A stretch of DNA of 10,634 nt from Phascolarctobacterium sp. Its GTDB lineage: Bacteria; Bacillota; Negativicutes; Acidaminococcales; Acidaminococcaceae. The first letter of the stretch is position 1, and each line of letters opens with the position of its first letter. Location: the NCBI GenBank assembly GCA_016302525.1, contig JAEDNJ010000043.1, forward strand, positions 1-10,634, read 5' to 3'. The position numbers and the translations under genes are program-made. The notes under the pieces were generated by a model that made no database searches, was not told where the DNA came from, and saw only the letters and a program-made list of their open reading frames with translations. Below, piece after piece: positions 1 to 6,158 of this stretch.

Positions 1-212
1 CATAAAATAACCCCTTTCTATAGAATAATACTAAGCAGTACCATTTTACCGAAGGGGGAATTGTTTTTGTATGGTAGACATTAAATTTTAGTAGACCCCA
101 CAGGCGGAACAGCTTGACCCCACACATTGGAACAGCCAAACCCCAGTATTGAAACAGCGTTTTAAAACCCCACTTTGTGGAACAGCTCGACCCCACCCCA
201 GGATTTGGAACA
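1..212 (-). mobile_element. Candidate terminus of an IS21-type insertion sequence, cut by the window edge
   Basis: Read on the minus strand, the segment begins TGTTCC at 212 and carries five degenerate repeat units. A ribosome-binding site (AAAGGGG) and an ATG at 3-1 with 7-nt spacing then lie exactly at the window edge. Multiple ~20-bp repeats inside the end, a TG terminal dinucleotide and a transposase gene starting shortly inside are the known IS21 plan (istA first). None of the transposase is visible, so the family is inferred from the end structure alone. The putative end lies 25 bases beyond the permease stop codon, and no hairpin terminator is seen between them. Confidence 0.4.
94..212. 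repeat. Five degenerate tandem repeats, GACCCCAC-N-GGAACA
   Basis: Units begin with (G/A)ACCCC at 94, 116, 139, 166 and 189. Each ends in GGAACA, or GAAACA in the third, at 106, 129, 151, 179 and 207. Spacing is 22-28 bases and the interior of each unit is not conserved. This is too irregular for a CRISPR array and has no uniform spacers. It fits transposase-binding repeats at an IS end. Confidence 0.75.
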
Positions 213-237
213 TACCTTTTTTATTTGCGTTTGCTCT

Positions 238-1632
238 TTACTTTTCTTCATGCAGAACAATGTTTAAAATCATAGCCATCAGGGCTGCGGGCACAATACC
301 GCTGCCGCCAAAGATGAGCTGCACGGAAACCGGCAGCGCCTTCAGAATGGCTGCATTAGCACCCATGCCATAGCCAACGCCCAGGGCTACAGAAACGATG
401 GTAATGTTTCTCGTGGTCAAGGGCTCCTTCGTGATGAGCTGAATACCGCTGAGGACGATGGAGGCAAACATCATGACAGCAGCGCCGCCCAGTACGGGCT
501 GAGGCATAACAGAAACCAAGGCGCCCAGCTTCGGGATGAGGCCGCAGCAGGTGATAAACACAGCACCCGTTGCCAAGGCCTTGCGGTTGACAACCTTCGT
601 CATCGCTACGAGGCCAACATTCTGGCTAAAGGAGGTATTAGGCAGCACACCAAAGAGAGCGGCAAAGCTAGAGCCTACGCCGTCGCAGATAATACCGCCA
701 GAGAGCTCCTTATCGGTAGCCTCACGGTTCATGCCGCCAATCATAACACCGGAAATATCGCCCACGGTCTCTACGGCCGTAACAATAAACATAATCGTAA
801 CCGGAATAATAGCGCGCACATCAAAAACAGGAGTTACAGGCAACAGCTGCGGCACGGCAAACCAGGAGGCAGCCTGCACCTTGCTCCAGTTAATCACCCA
901 GGCCTTGGTATACATAACGCCCTGCGCATCTACTCCCGTCGTTGACAAAAACATGGGCATGAGCGCAGCCACAACATAGCCGGCCATAATCCCCAGCAGA
1001 ATCGAAGAAGAGCTTAAAATACCCGTCGTGCCATGCTTAAAAAGCAGGATGACAACGAGCACAAACATAGCTAGACCCAGGTTTTCCAAAGAACCAAAGT
1101 CCTTAGCCTTGAAGCCGCCGCCAAAGGTATTAATACCCACGGCAATCAAGGACAAGCCGATAGACAAAACAACAGTACCCGTTACGACAGAGGGAAAGAG
1201 CTTGCGCAGCGATTTTAGGAAGAGACCCAGCACACCCTCAAAGAGACCAGCAATAATCGAAGCCCCCATAATGGCTCCATAAGCAAAAATGCCGCTGCCC
1301 AAAACATTAACAACACTGCTAAAAACACCAATAAAGCCGGAGCTGGTTCCCATAATAATTGGCACCTTGCCACCAATCGGCCCAATGGCATACAGCTGAA
1401 TCAGTGTAACCAGACCAGCCACAATCATAGCATTCTGCAGCAGCACGACCTGTAAATCTGCCAGCTCTGTGCCCTGCTTAATGCCGCACATACCCGCAAT
1501 AATAATTAGCGGGGTCAGATTGCCTACGAACATGGCAAAGATATGCTGCAAACCTAAAGGAAAGGCCTGAGACAGGGGCATATCCGCCTCAAACTCATAA
1601 GCAGCCTTATTTACTTCCATCTTCTTACTCAT
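238..1632 (-). CDS. NCS2-family nucleobase:cation symporter, probably xanthine/urate permease
   Basis: Inner-membrane permease of 464 residues, almost entirely hydrophobic segments as expected for the 14-helix NCS2 fold. Family landmarks are visible: the first-helix QH pair (GLQH, His30), VETVGD (Glu288, Asp292), the ICDG Asp317, and the signature SQNVGLVAMTK (Gln337-Asn338 through Lys346). These match residues that bind purine and couple the cation in XanQ/UapA. The PNTSFSQNVGLV wording is that of PbuX/PucK-like xanthine and urate carriers rather than uracil carriers. The ATG at 1632 is preferred over an in-frame GTG at 1647, because the AGAGG ribosome-binding site lies inside the longer version. 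It is last in the selenium operon, 65 bases after the XdhC gene, which suggests the hydroxylase handles a purine. Substrate is inferred, family is secure. Confidence 0.93.
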   Translation of the reverse strand: MSKKMEVNKAAYEFEADMPLSQAFPLGLQHIFAMFVGNLTPLIIIAGMCGIKQGTELADLQVVLLQNAMIVAGLVTLIQLYAIGPIGGKVPIIMGTSSGFIGVFSSVVNVLGSGIFAYGAIMGASIIAGLFEGVLGLFLKSLRKLFPSVVTGTVVLSIGLSLIAVGINTFGGGFKAKDFGSLENLGLAMFVLVVILLFKHGTTGILSSSSILLGIMAGYVVAALMPMFLSTTGVDAQGVMYTKAWVINWSKVQAASWFAVPQLLPVTPVFDVRAIIPVTIMFIVTAVETVGDISGVMIGGMNREATDKELSGGIICDGVGSSFAALFGVLPNTSFSQNVGLVAMTKVVNRKALATGAVFITCCGLIPKLGALVSVMPQPVLGGAAVMMFASIVLSGIQLITKEPLTTRNITIVSVALGVGYGMGANAAILKALPVSVQLIFGGSGIVPAALMAMILNIVLHEEK

Positions 1633-1639
1633 CACAATA

Positions 1640-1644
1640 CCTCT
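1640..1644 (-). promoter_or_regulatory. Ribosome-binding site deciding the permease start
   Basis: AGAGG on the minus strand, 7 bases before the ATG at 1632. It would lie within the coding sequence if the GTG at 1647 were used, so the ATG is the better start. Confidence 0.7.
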
Positions 1645-1697
1645 CACTCTTCTTAAGATGTTTAAATGTTAACAAAAAACCAGACAGCAATTTTATC

Positions 1698-2684
1698 CTA
1701 AACTCTATACTTATTTATTCCACTGCTGAATTTTGCTCGCTCCTGAATGAGCTGGGCCGCAATGCTGATGGCTATTTCGGCAGGAGTTTCGCTCTTAATG
1801 TCTAGCCCCACAGGAATGATGACCCGCTCTAATTCTGCAGCAGCAAAGCCCTCTGCCATGAGCTTAGCCCGTGTGAGGGCCTTTTTATTTTTGCTGCCCA
1901 TGAGGCCGATATACTTTGCCGGGGAACGCAGGGCAAAGCGCTCCACCTCTGTGTCACAGCTATGGCCCCTTGTCATAATGAGCACATAATCCTTAGCAGT
2001 GAGCGCCACGCTCTTTTCCAGCTGCTCATAGTCAACTGTAAAGACCTCTGCTGCCTGCGCGAAGCGCTCCCTATTGGCAAAGTCCTCACGATCGTCCATG
2101 ACTACACAGCGAAAATCTAAATGTGCCAAAACAGGCACCAGCTCCAAGGCTACATGACCGCCGCCAAAGATATACACCGTGCCATCCTGCTGAAAGCCCT
2201 GCACATAGTAGGGCTTGCCTTCTAGTTCTACAAGGCTAGGATAGCTTTTGTCCTTAGCTCCTAATAAGGGCAGGCCACCCTCTAGGGGCAGCAACAGCTG
2301 AAAGGGCTCACCGCTCCTGGCTACAGCGTTTATTTGCCTAAAGACCTCACGCAGCTCATTTTGCGCAAAATCCAGCTCATACAAGAGCACATCATAGGCA
2401 CCGCCGCACATAAAGCTATTTTGCACGCTCACATCAAAATGTAGCCTCTTAGCTCTGCCACAGCCTTCTGCCTCTTTTGCCTGCAACAGCTCTTTAGCAG
2501 CCTCTATCGCCTGAAATTCTGTAATGCCACCGCCAATAGTGCCCCAAAAAAGACCCCTTGCATCTACTAACATCATGGCCCCAGCCTCGCGCGGCACAGA
2601 GCCCGTACTGCTGATTACCAGCGCCAGCACACAACGCTCATGTGTGTTTTGCTTTTTTTCCAGCTCTTGAAAAAGCTCCAGCAT
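1698..2684 (-). CDS. XdhC/CoxI-family molybdenum hydroxylase maturation factor
   Basis: Cytoplasmic accessory protein of 328 residues. XdhC proteins bind molybdenum cofactor and help sulfurate and insert it into xanthine dehydrogenase-type enzymes. The N-terminal XdhC_CoxI domain shows SSTGSVPREAGAMMLV (25-40), GTIGGGITE (48-56) and MCGG (92-95). The C-terminal Rossmann domain shows YIFGGGHVALELVPVL (171-186), MDDRE (196-200), YIGLMGSKNKK (258-268) and PVGLDIKSETPAEIAISIAAQLI near the end. Both domains are complete and length is normal. It starts 2 bases after the yqeB stop, with AGGAG inside the yqeB 3' end, so translation is probably coupled. Next to yqeB, yqeC and selD it most likely serves a selenium-dependent hydroxylase. 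Whether it handles selenium or only cofactor is not shown by sequence. Confidence 0.93.
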   Translation of the reverse strand: MLELFQELEKKQNTHERCVLALVISSTGSVPREAGAMMLVDARGLFWGTIGGGITEFQAIEAAKELLQAKEAEGCGRAKRLHFDVSVQNSFMCGGAYDVLLYELDFAQNELREVFRQINAVARSGEPFQLLLPLEGGLPLLGAKDKSYPSLVELEGKPYYVQGFQQDGTVYIFGGGHVALELVPVLAHLDFRCVVMDDREDFANRERFAQAAEVFTVDYEQLEKSVALTAKDYVLIMTRGHSCDTEVERFALRSPAKYIGLMGSKNKKALTRAKLMAEGFAAAELERVIIPVGLDIKSETPAEIAISIAAQLIQERAKFSSGINKYRV

Positions 2685-2686
2685 GA

Positions 2687-3511
2687 TTAAGCTCGCTCCT
2701 TTTTCGCTAATAGGCTGGCTACGACCAGCTCCAGTACACTTCCAGCCAGACAGCGTGCCTTGTCAGAAATAGTAAAGCAGTTGGCCAGCTCCTCCTTACG
2801 CGGGTCAATATCGGCCAGCTTAAAGCCCTCAGTGACGACAAAGCCATCCTTAAGCATACCGCGAATGATACCCGTCAGCGAAGCCAGAACAGGCACCGCC
2901 CCTGTAGGCGTAATGATTTCGGCTATGAGCTCGCCCTTTTCCACCACTGCCCCGATATTTTGCACAACCCTTACTCTGCCGGCAGCCGGAGCGTGCAGCA
3001 CTCTCTCCTTCGTATAACCGCCAATATTGCCCGGCACTCCGGAATTCGGAGCAGCCGCTCCTTGGGAAATAATTCTGCCTAGGTTATGCCCACGCTTAGT
3101 CTCTATGACATAATGCACATCCTTGCCAGCTACAAAGCCGGGTCCGAGAGCTATAACTAGGGGAGCCATGTCCAGCCTTGTCCCTAAATTTTTCTTGGCA
3201 ATAATCGCGTCTATGACTACATCCGGTTGATACTCTGCTATAATAGCCGCTTCTTCATCTAGCAAGAGGGGCACCTGCTTGTTAGCCCAGGCCATCTCTG
3301 CCTCAGCCAGATTGTTGACCAAAACGGCCTCCATGTCCTCTACGACAGTTCTGCCCGTATAGACAGCCTCACACACTGCCACCTGTCTACGAATAGCGGC
3401 AGGCTGGCGACATTCCAGCACCAGCACCTGAAAGCCTGCGCGCCACAGGCGGTGAATGGTGCCCGTGGCTAAGTCGCCGCCACCCCGCACTAAAATCCTT
3501 AGCTTCTCCAT
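2687..3511 (-). CDS. yqeB: Selenium-dependent molybdenum hydroxylase maturation protein YqeB (EF2563 family)
   Basis: 274-residue protein of the YqeB family, which tracks phylogenetically with selD and molybdenum hydroxylases and is thought to help make or insert the labile selenium-containing cofactor. Its biochemical step is unproven. Visible landmarks are an N-terminal dinucleotide-binding-like loop RGGGDLATGTIHRLW (9-23), ETKRGHNLGRII (137-148), GVPGNIGGYTKERV (158-171), and a lipoyl/biotinyl-like stretch APAAGRVRVVQNIGAVVEKGE (174-194) typical of the family. Length is normal. The ATG at 3511 follows AGAGG and AAGGG sequences. The space before it is filled by degenerate copies of the yqeC 3' end, ending in a TAA one base before this ATG. 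It sits between yqeC and the XdhC gene in one operon. Confidence 0.93.
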   Translation of the reverse strand: MEKLRILVRGGGDLATGTIHRLWRAGFQVLVLECRQPAAIRRQVAVCEAVYTGRTVVEDMEAVLVNNLAEAEMAWANKQVPLLLDEEAAIIAEYQPDVVIDAIIAKKNLGTRLDMAPLVIALGPGFVAGKDVHYVIETKRGHNLGRIISQGAAAPNSGVPGNIGGYTKERVLHAPAAGRVRVVQNIGAVVEKGELIAEIITPTGAVPVLASLTGIIRGMLKDGFVVTEGFKLADIDPRKEELANCFTISDKARCLAGSVLELVVASLLAKKERA

Positions 3512-3531
3512 CTTAACCCTTGCCTCTTTTT

Positions 3532-3729
3532 CCTCTCATACAAATGCACTTAGCAGCCATGCCGCACTTGACATCAAGCATACATCCTCTTACAGCCATA
3601 CCATCTTCGCTGTCAGTCAGACAGCTGCTTTTGTGGTTTCCTTCTACAATATAAATGTACTTCACAGCCATACTATCTACATTCTTCTAGGCTTCCCTCT
3701 CATACAAACACGCTCAGCAGCCATGCCGC
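3532..3729. repeat. Degenerate duplications of the yqeC 3' end in the yqeC-yqeB gap
   Basis: The 34 bases at 3532-3565 match 30 of 34 bases at 3696-3729, which lie inside the yqeC coding end. Two weaker copies share AGCCAT-centred cores at 3594-3599 and 3666-3671. Read on the minus strand, 3671-3513 is an open frame of 52 codons with no good ribosome-binding site. It begins 5 bases after the yqeC stop and ends just before the yqeB start. It repeats yqeC's GMAAERVCMRGK as GMAAKCICMRGK, with weaker GMAVRGCM and MAVKYIYI versions. A 6-bp hairpin (GCTGTC/GACAGC, 3609-3625) lies between copies. Whether the frame is translated cannot be told. Confidence 0.7.
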
Positions 3730-4390
3730 CCTCTACAAGCAGGTGCCTCAGCTTCTCTGCTTCCTGTTTATCTGCTACTACATCCAGCTTATTCAGCACA
3801 AGGTAAAATACCCTCGTCCCTACAGCCTTGCGCGTGCCCCAGGGGGCTAACAGCAGCTGTGCCAGCTTATCCGCCTTCACCCTTTCCTCAGGGCTTATGC
3901 CTAGGTAGGGCACTGCCTCCTGCCAACCAAAGCATGCTTCTCCCCAGCTCTGCCCTAGGCCATCCAGCCCCGCCACACCTATGACTATATCGCAGGCTTC
4001 GGGTATGACAGGCTCATGCTTACGGGGGGCCTTCAGCGGCTTATGCTTCGCCCCATCAGCCTCACAAAGGAGCACATCTGCCTTGGCAAGAGCCCATTGA
4101 TACAGCTCCCTAGGCGGAGCAATGAGCTTACCTGAGCTTTCTTCAGGCTCCCCCAGCACAGCGTAGGTCCCTCTTTGCCACAGGGCTTTCAGCTCTGCCT
4201 TATCCCTAGCCCACAGCTCCTTTGGCTCTGGCACAAGGATGTGCGTGGAGGTTAGAGCCACAGCCCTCTTGCCCTGCTTAGCATAAAGCTCTGCCAGCTC
4301 ATACATGAGGGTGGTTTTACCCCCAGCTCCCACAAGAGCCAGATAATGCTTTTTTTCATCTGTAAGAAAGTCAAAATTTATTTCCCGCAT
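3677..4390 (-). CDS. yqeC: Selenium-dependent hydroxylase accessory protein YqeC
   Basis: 237-residue P-loop protein of the YqeC family, found with yqeB and selD in genomes predicted to make selenium-dependent molybdenum hydroxylases. Its exact role is unknown. A Walker A-type loop GAGGKTTL (21-28), ALTSTHI (45-51), the family block LLCEADGAKHKPLKAP (107-122), GVAGLDGLG (138-146) and a GTPase-like LNKLD (199-203) are all present. It follows selD by 11 bases with only a weak Shine-Dalgarno, so translation is probably coupled. The extreme C-terminus (GMAAERVCMRGKPRRM) is basic and is the part copied, in degraded form, in the following gap. It may therefore differ from the ancestral ending. The catalytic core looks intact. 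Confidence 0.92.
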   Translation of the reverse strand: MREINFDFLTDEKKHYLALVGAGGKTTLMYELAELYAKQGKRAVALTSTHILVPEPKELWARDKAELKALWQRGTYAVLGEPEESSGKLIAPPRELYQWALAKADVLLCEADGAKHKPLKAPRKHEPVIPEACDIVIGVAGLDGLGQSWGEACFGWQEAVPYLGISPEERVKADKLAQLLLAPWGTRKAVGTRVFYLVLNKLDVVADKQEAEKLRHLLVEGGMAAERVCMRGKPRRM

Positions 4391-4401
4391 TGCTTTATTA
4401 T

Positions 4402-5439
4402 TTATTCCAGCACGATATACTTATCCTCTTTAGCTGTCACATAGCCAATGACAGTAGCCTCTGCGGCTACCTCGCGCAGTTCCTTTAGACAGCTCTCGGC
4501 CTCTGTCTCAGGCAGGGCACAGTATAAGCCGCCACTGGTCTGAGGGTCATAGCAAATATCCTGCAGTGCCCGCGACACCTCGCCCCGCACCTCGACACTA
4601 GCCTCAGCAAAGTCGCGATTGCGATAAGCACCTGCAGGCACAAAGCCCATCTCTGCCATCTCGTAGGCAGCCTTGTGATAGTTTAGGCTCTTTGTCTTAA
4701 TGTGCAGCGTAACCTCGCTGCCCTGCGCCATCTCAAGGCTATGCCCCAAAAGACCGAAGCCCGTAACATCCGTACAGCTGTGCACAGGGTACTTCACGAG
4801 CACATCTCTGGCGTATTTATTAAGCGTGCTCATCTGCACATAGAGCCGTTCTAGCAGCTCCTGCTCTACTAGCCCAGCCTTGGCGGCAGTCGTCAAAATG
4901 CCTACACCCAGCGGCTTGGTCAACAGCAGGACATCACCCGGCTGAGCGCCACAGTTCTTCCATAGGCGCTCAGGGTGCACGAAGCCAGTCACAGCCAAGC
5001 CGTAAATAAGCTCTGCCGTATGAATGGTATGCCCGCCCGTTATAATCGCCCCAGCCTCATAGGCCTTAGCATAGCCGCCCCGCAGAATTTCCTGCACTGT
5101 TTCCTTGTCCAGCTTTTCAGGAATACTCATAATGTTGAGGGCCAGCTTAGGCTCGCCACCCATAGCGTAAATATCGCTCAAAGCATTGGCAGCGGCAATC
5201 TGCCCATAGGTATAGGGGTTATCTACCAGCGGCGGAAAAAAATCCGTTGTCTGCACTAGCGCCAGCTCGTCGCTCACCTTGTAGACACTGGCATCATCAC
5301 TTTTATCATAGCCCACCAAAAGCTTAGGGTCGTAATGCGTGCGAAAGCCCTCTAGCAGCTTCACCAGCGTACCGGCACCAACCTTAGCCCCACAGCCGGC
5401 ACAGCTAGCCAGCTTTGTTAGCTTAACCTCATTTTCCAT
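4402..5439 (-). CDS. selD: Selenide, water dikinase (selenophosphate synthetase)
   Basis: Makes selenophosphate, the activated selenium donor, from selenide and ATP. It is a cytoplasmic dimer. The 345 residues match the usual length (E. coli about 347). The N-terminal active loop reads SCAGCGAK with Cys16 and Lys19 at the positions of E. coli Cys17 and Lys20, so this is the Cys form, not a selenoprotein. Other family motifs are SDDASVY (47-53, with Asp49), QTTDFFPP (63-70), SDIYAMGG (88-95), GGHTI (135-139), TKPLGVGIL (174-182), TDVTGFGLLGH (223-233) and DPQTSGGL (298-305). The ATG at 5439 has GAGG about 9 bases upstream. It is followed closely by yqeC. The neighbours point to use of selenophosphate for a molybdenum-hydroxylase cofactor, but Sec or selenouridine use elsewhere is not excluded. 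Confidence 0.97.
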   Translation of the reverse strand: MENEVKLTKLASCAGCGAKVGAGTLVKLLEGFRTHYDPKLLVGYDKSDDASVYKVSDELALVQTTDFFPPLVDNPYTYGQIAAANALSDIYAMGGEPKLALNIMSIPEKLDKETVQEILRGGYAKAYEAGAIITGGHTIHTAELIYGLAVTGFVHPERLWKNCGAQPGDVLLLTKPLGVGILTTAAKAGLVEQELLERLYVQMSTLNKYARDVLVKYPVHSCTDVTGFGLLGHSLEMAQGSEVTLHIKTKSLNYHKAAYEMAEMGFVPAGAYRNRDFAEASVEVRGEVSRALQDICYDPQTSGGLYCALPETEAESCLKELREVAAEATVIGYVTAKEDKYIVLE

Positions 5440-5541
5440 AAGAATTTTCCTCTACCATTCTAAAAAAACAACTCTACAAAAGCAAAATTCTAAACCTAGC
5501 TATATTGAAGGCTAATCCTCTATAAGCTTCATGCCTTAGAA

Positions 5542-5586
5542 CGCTCAAGCATCTGCTTTAAACAGCCCTACATAGCAATTTCTATG
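5542..5586 (-). repeat. Degenerate copy of the DUF3343 gene 3' end
   Basis: On the minus strand this segment aligns with the coding end of the DUF3343 gene (5742-5692) with one 6-base gap. Shared blocks are AGAAAT, GCTATGTAG, CTGTTTA, GATG and TTGAGC. Read as protein it gives HRNCYVGLFKADA-stop against the gene's QRNADGYVELFRVDD-stop. A weaker third copy lies at 5455-5478. The 255-base gap between the DUF3343 gene and selD contains these copies and the 18-bp tandem repeat, and I see no clear terminator in it. A weak promoter-like pair (TTGAGC, 18 bases, TATAGA) occurs near 5520-5550. Confidence 0.6.
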
Positions 5587-5663
5587 TCTTAACATCAGCT
5601 ATTTTAATTCTTTCGTTAAGAGTTCTGTTAGAGTTGAGCTTTTTGCCAAGCTATATTTTCATA

Positions 5664-5699
5664 AGCTTTCTATGGCTCAATAGCTTTCTATGGCTCAAT
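5664..5699. repeat. Perfect 18-bp tandem duplication across the DUF3343 stop codon
   Basis: AGCTTTCTATGGCTCAAT occurs at 5664-5681 and again at 5682-5699. The second copy contains the TGA stop of the DUF3343 gene (5697-5695). The identity of the copies suggests a recent slippage or duplication event. Confidence 0.95.
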
Positions 5700-5940
5700 C
5701 ATCCACTCTAAACAGTTCTACATAGCCATCGGCATTTCTTTGAACTATCTGCTCTAGCTCTGGCGTTAGCAGCTCACTTACAGGGGGCAGCTCTGTGGTT
5801 GAGAAATATACGCAGGTACCACAGCTACTGCTCAAATCACGGGGAACGGGCCGCATAGTAGCCTGCCAGCCTCGCGCTGCGCACTGCTGCTGAAAGCGAA
5901 TCGAACCAAAATGACTAAAAAATGTCGCTATATAGTCCAT
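5695..5940 (-). CDS. DUF3343 small protein, putative selenium/sulfur carrier
   Basis: 81-residue cytoplasmic protein matching DUF3343: YIATFFSHFGSIRFQQQC (3-20), GWQATMRPVPRDLSSSCGTC (24-43). The SSSCGTC motif carries Cys40 and Cys43, with a further Cys20. DUF3343 genes co-occur with selD and yedE in bacteria, and comparative genomics has proposed them as selenium-metabolism proteins. A role in carrying persulfide or selenide on the paired Cys is inference. Its ATG overlaps the TAA of the TusA-like gene (TAATG), a strong sign of coupled translation and equal amounts of the two proteins. The stop codon falls within a perfect 18-bp tandem duplication, and the coding end has a decayed copy about 150 bases downstream. 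Confidence 0.9.
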   Translation of the reverse strand: MDYIATFFSHFGSIRFQQQCAARGWQATMRPVPRDLSSSCGTCVYFSTTELPPVSELLTPELEQIVQRNADGYVELFRVDD

Positions 5941-6146
5941 TATCTTGTCAGGGACAGAGTGTATTCTCCATCCTTTTCCTCTACGCTCACCTTGTAGCCC
6001 TGATGCTCTGCATAGCGGGTTACATTTTCCTTAGAAGTATTATTATCTACCATAACCTTATAAGCCTCGGCCTTGCTAGCCATAGCCTGACGAGTTAAAA
6101 TAACCGGCTCTGGGCAGGATAAGCCTCTTGCATCAATAATTTCCAT
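5940..6146 (-). CDS. TusA/SirA-like sulfur (selenium) carrier protein
   Basis: 68-residue TusA-fold protein. The N-terminus DARGLSCPEPVILTRQAM (5-22) has the CPxP motif with Cys11, the residue that carries persulfide in TusA. It corresponds to the N-terminal half of YedF, but the second (DsrE-like) domain of fused YedF proteins is missing. The gene starts 12 bases after yedE with a good AGGAG that overlaps the yedE stop codon, and it ends in a 1-base overlap with the DUF3343 gene. By analogy with YeeE (TsuA) working with the TusA-like YeeD (TsuB) in thiosulfate uptake, it probably receives the sulfur or selenium species handled by YedE. The selenium assignment comes from the selD operon rather than from the protein itself. 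Confidence 0.92.
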   Translation of the reverse strand: MEIIDARGLSCPEPVILTRQAMASKAEAYKVMVDNNTSKENVTRYAEHQGYKVSVEEKDGEYTLSLTR

Positions 6147-6158
6147 GTGTGTATCTCC

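Noticed and set aside
10..57. CCCCTT...AAGGGG inverted repeat as a terminator
   Set aside because: Loop of roughly 35-40 bases with no properly placed U-run; likely chance.
94..212. Short regularly spaced repeats resembling a CRISPR array
   Set aside because: Units are degenerate, unevenly spaced (22-28 bases) and leave no distinct spacers; an IS end explains them better.
536..979. 147-codon plus-strand frame antisense to the permease
   Set aside because: Shadow of the permease coding frame; product is low-complexity with no family resemblance and no ribosome-binding site.
4402..5439. SelD as a selenoprotein with an in-frame TGA
   Set aside because: The active position is a Cys codon (Cys16) and no in-frame TGA interrupts this or any other gene seen here.
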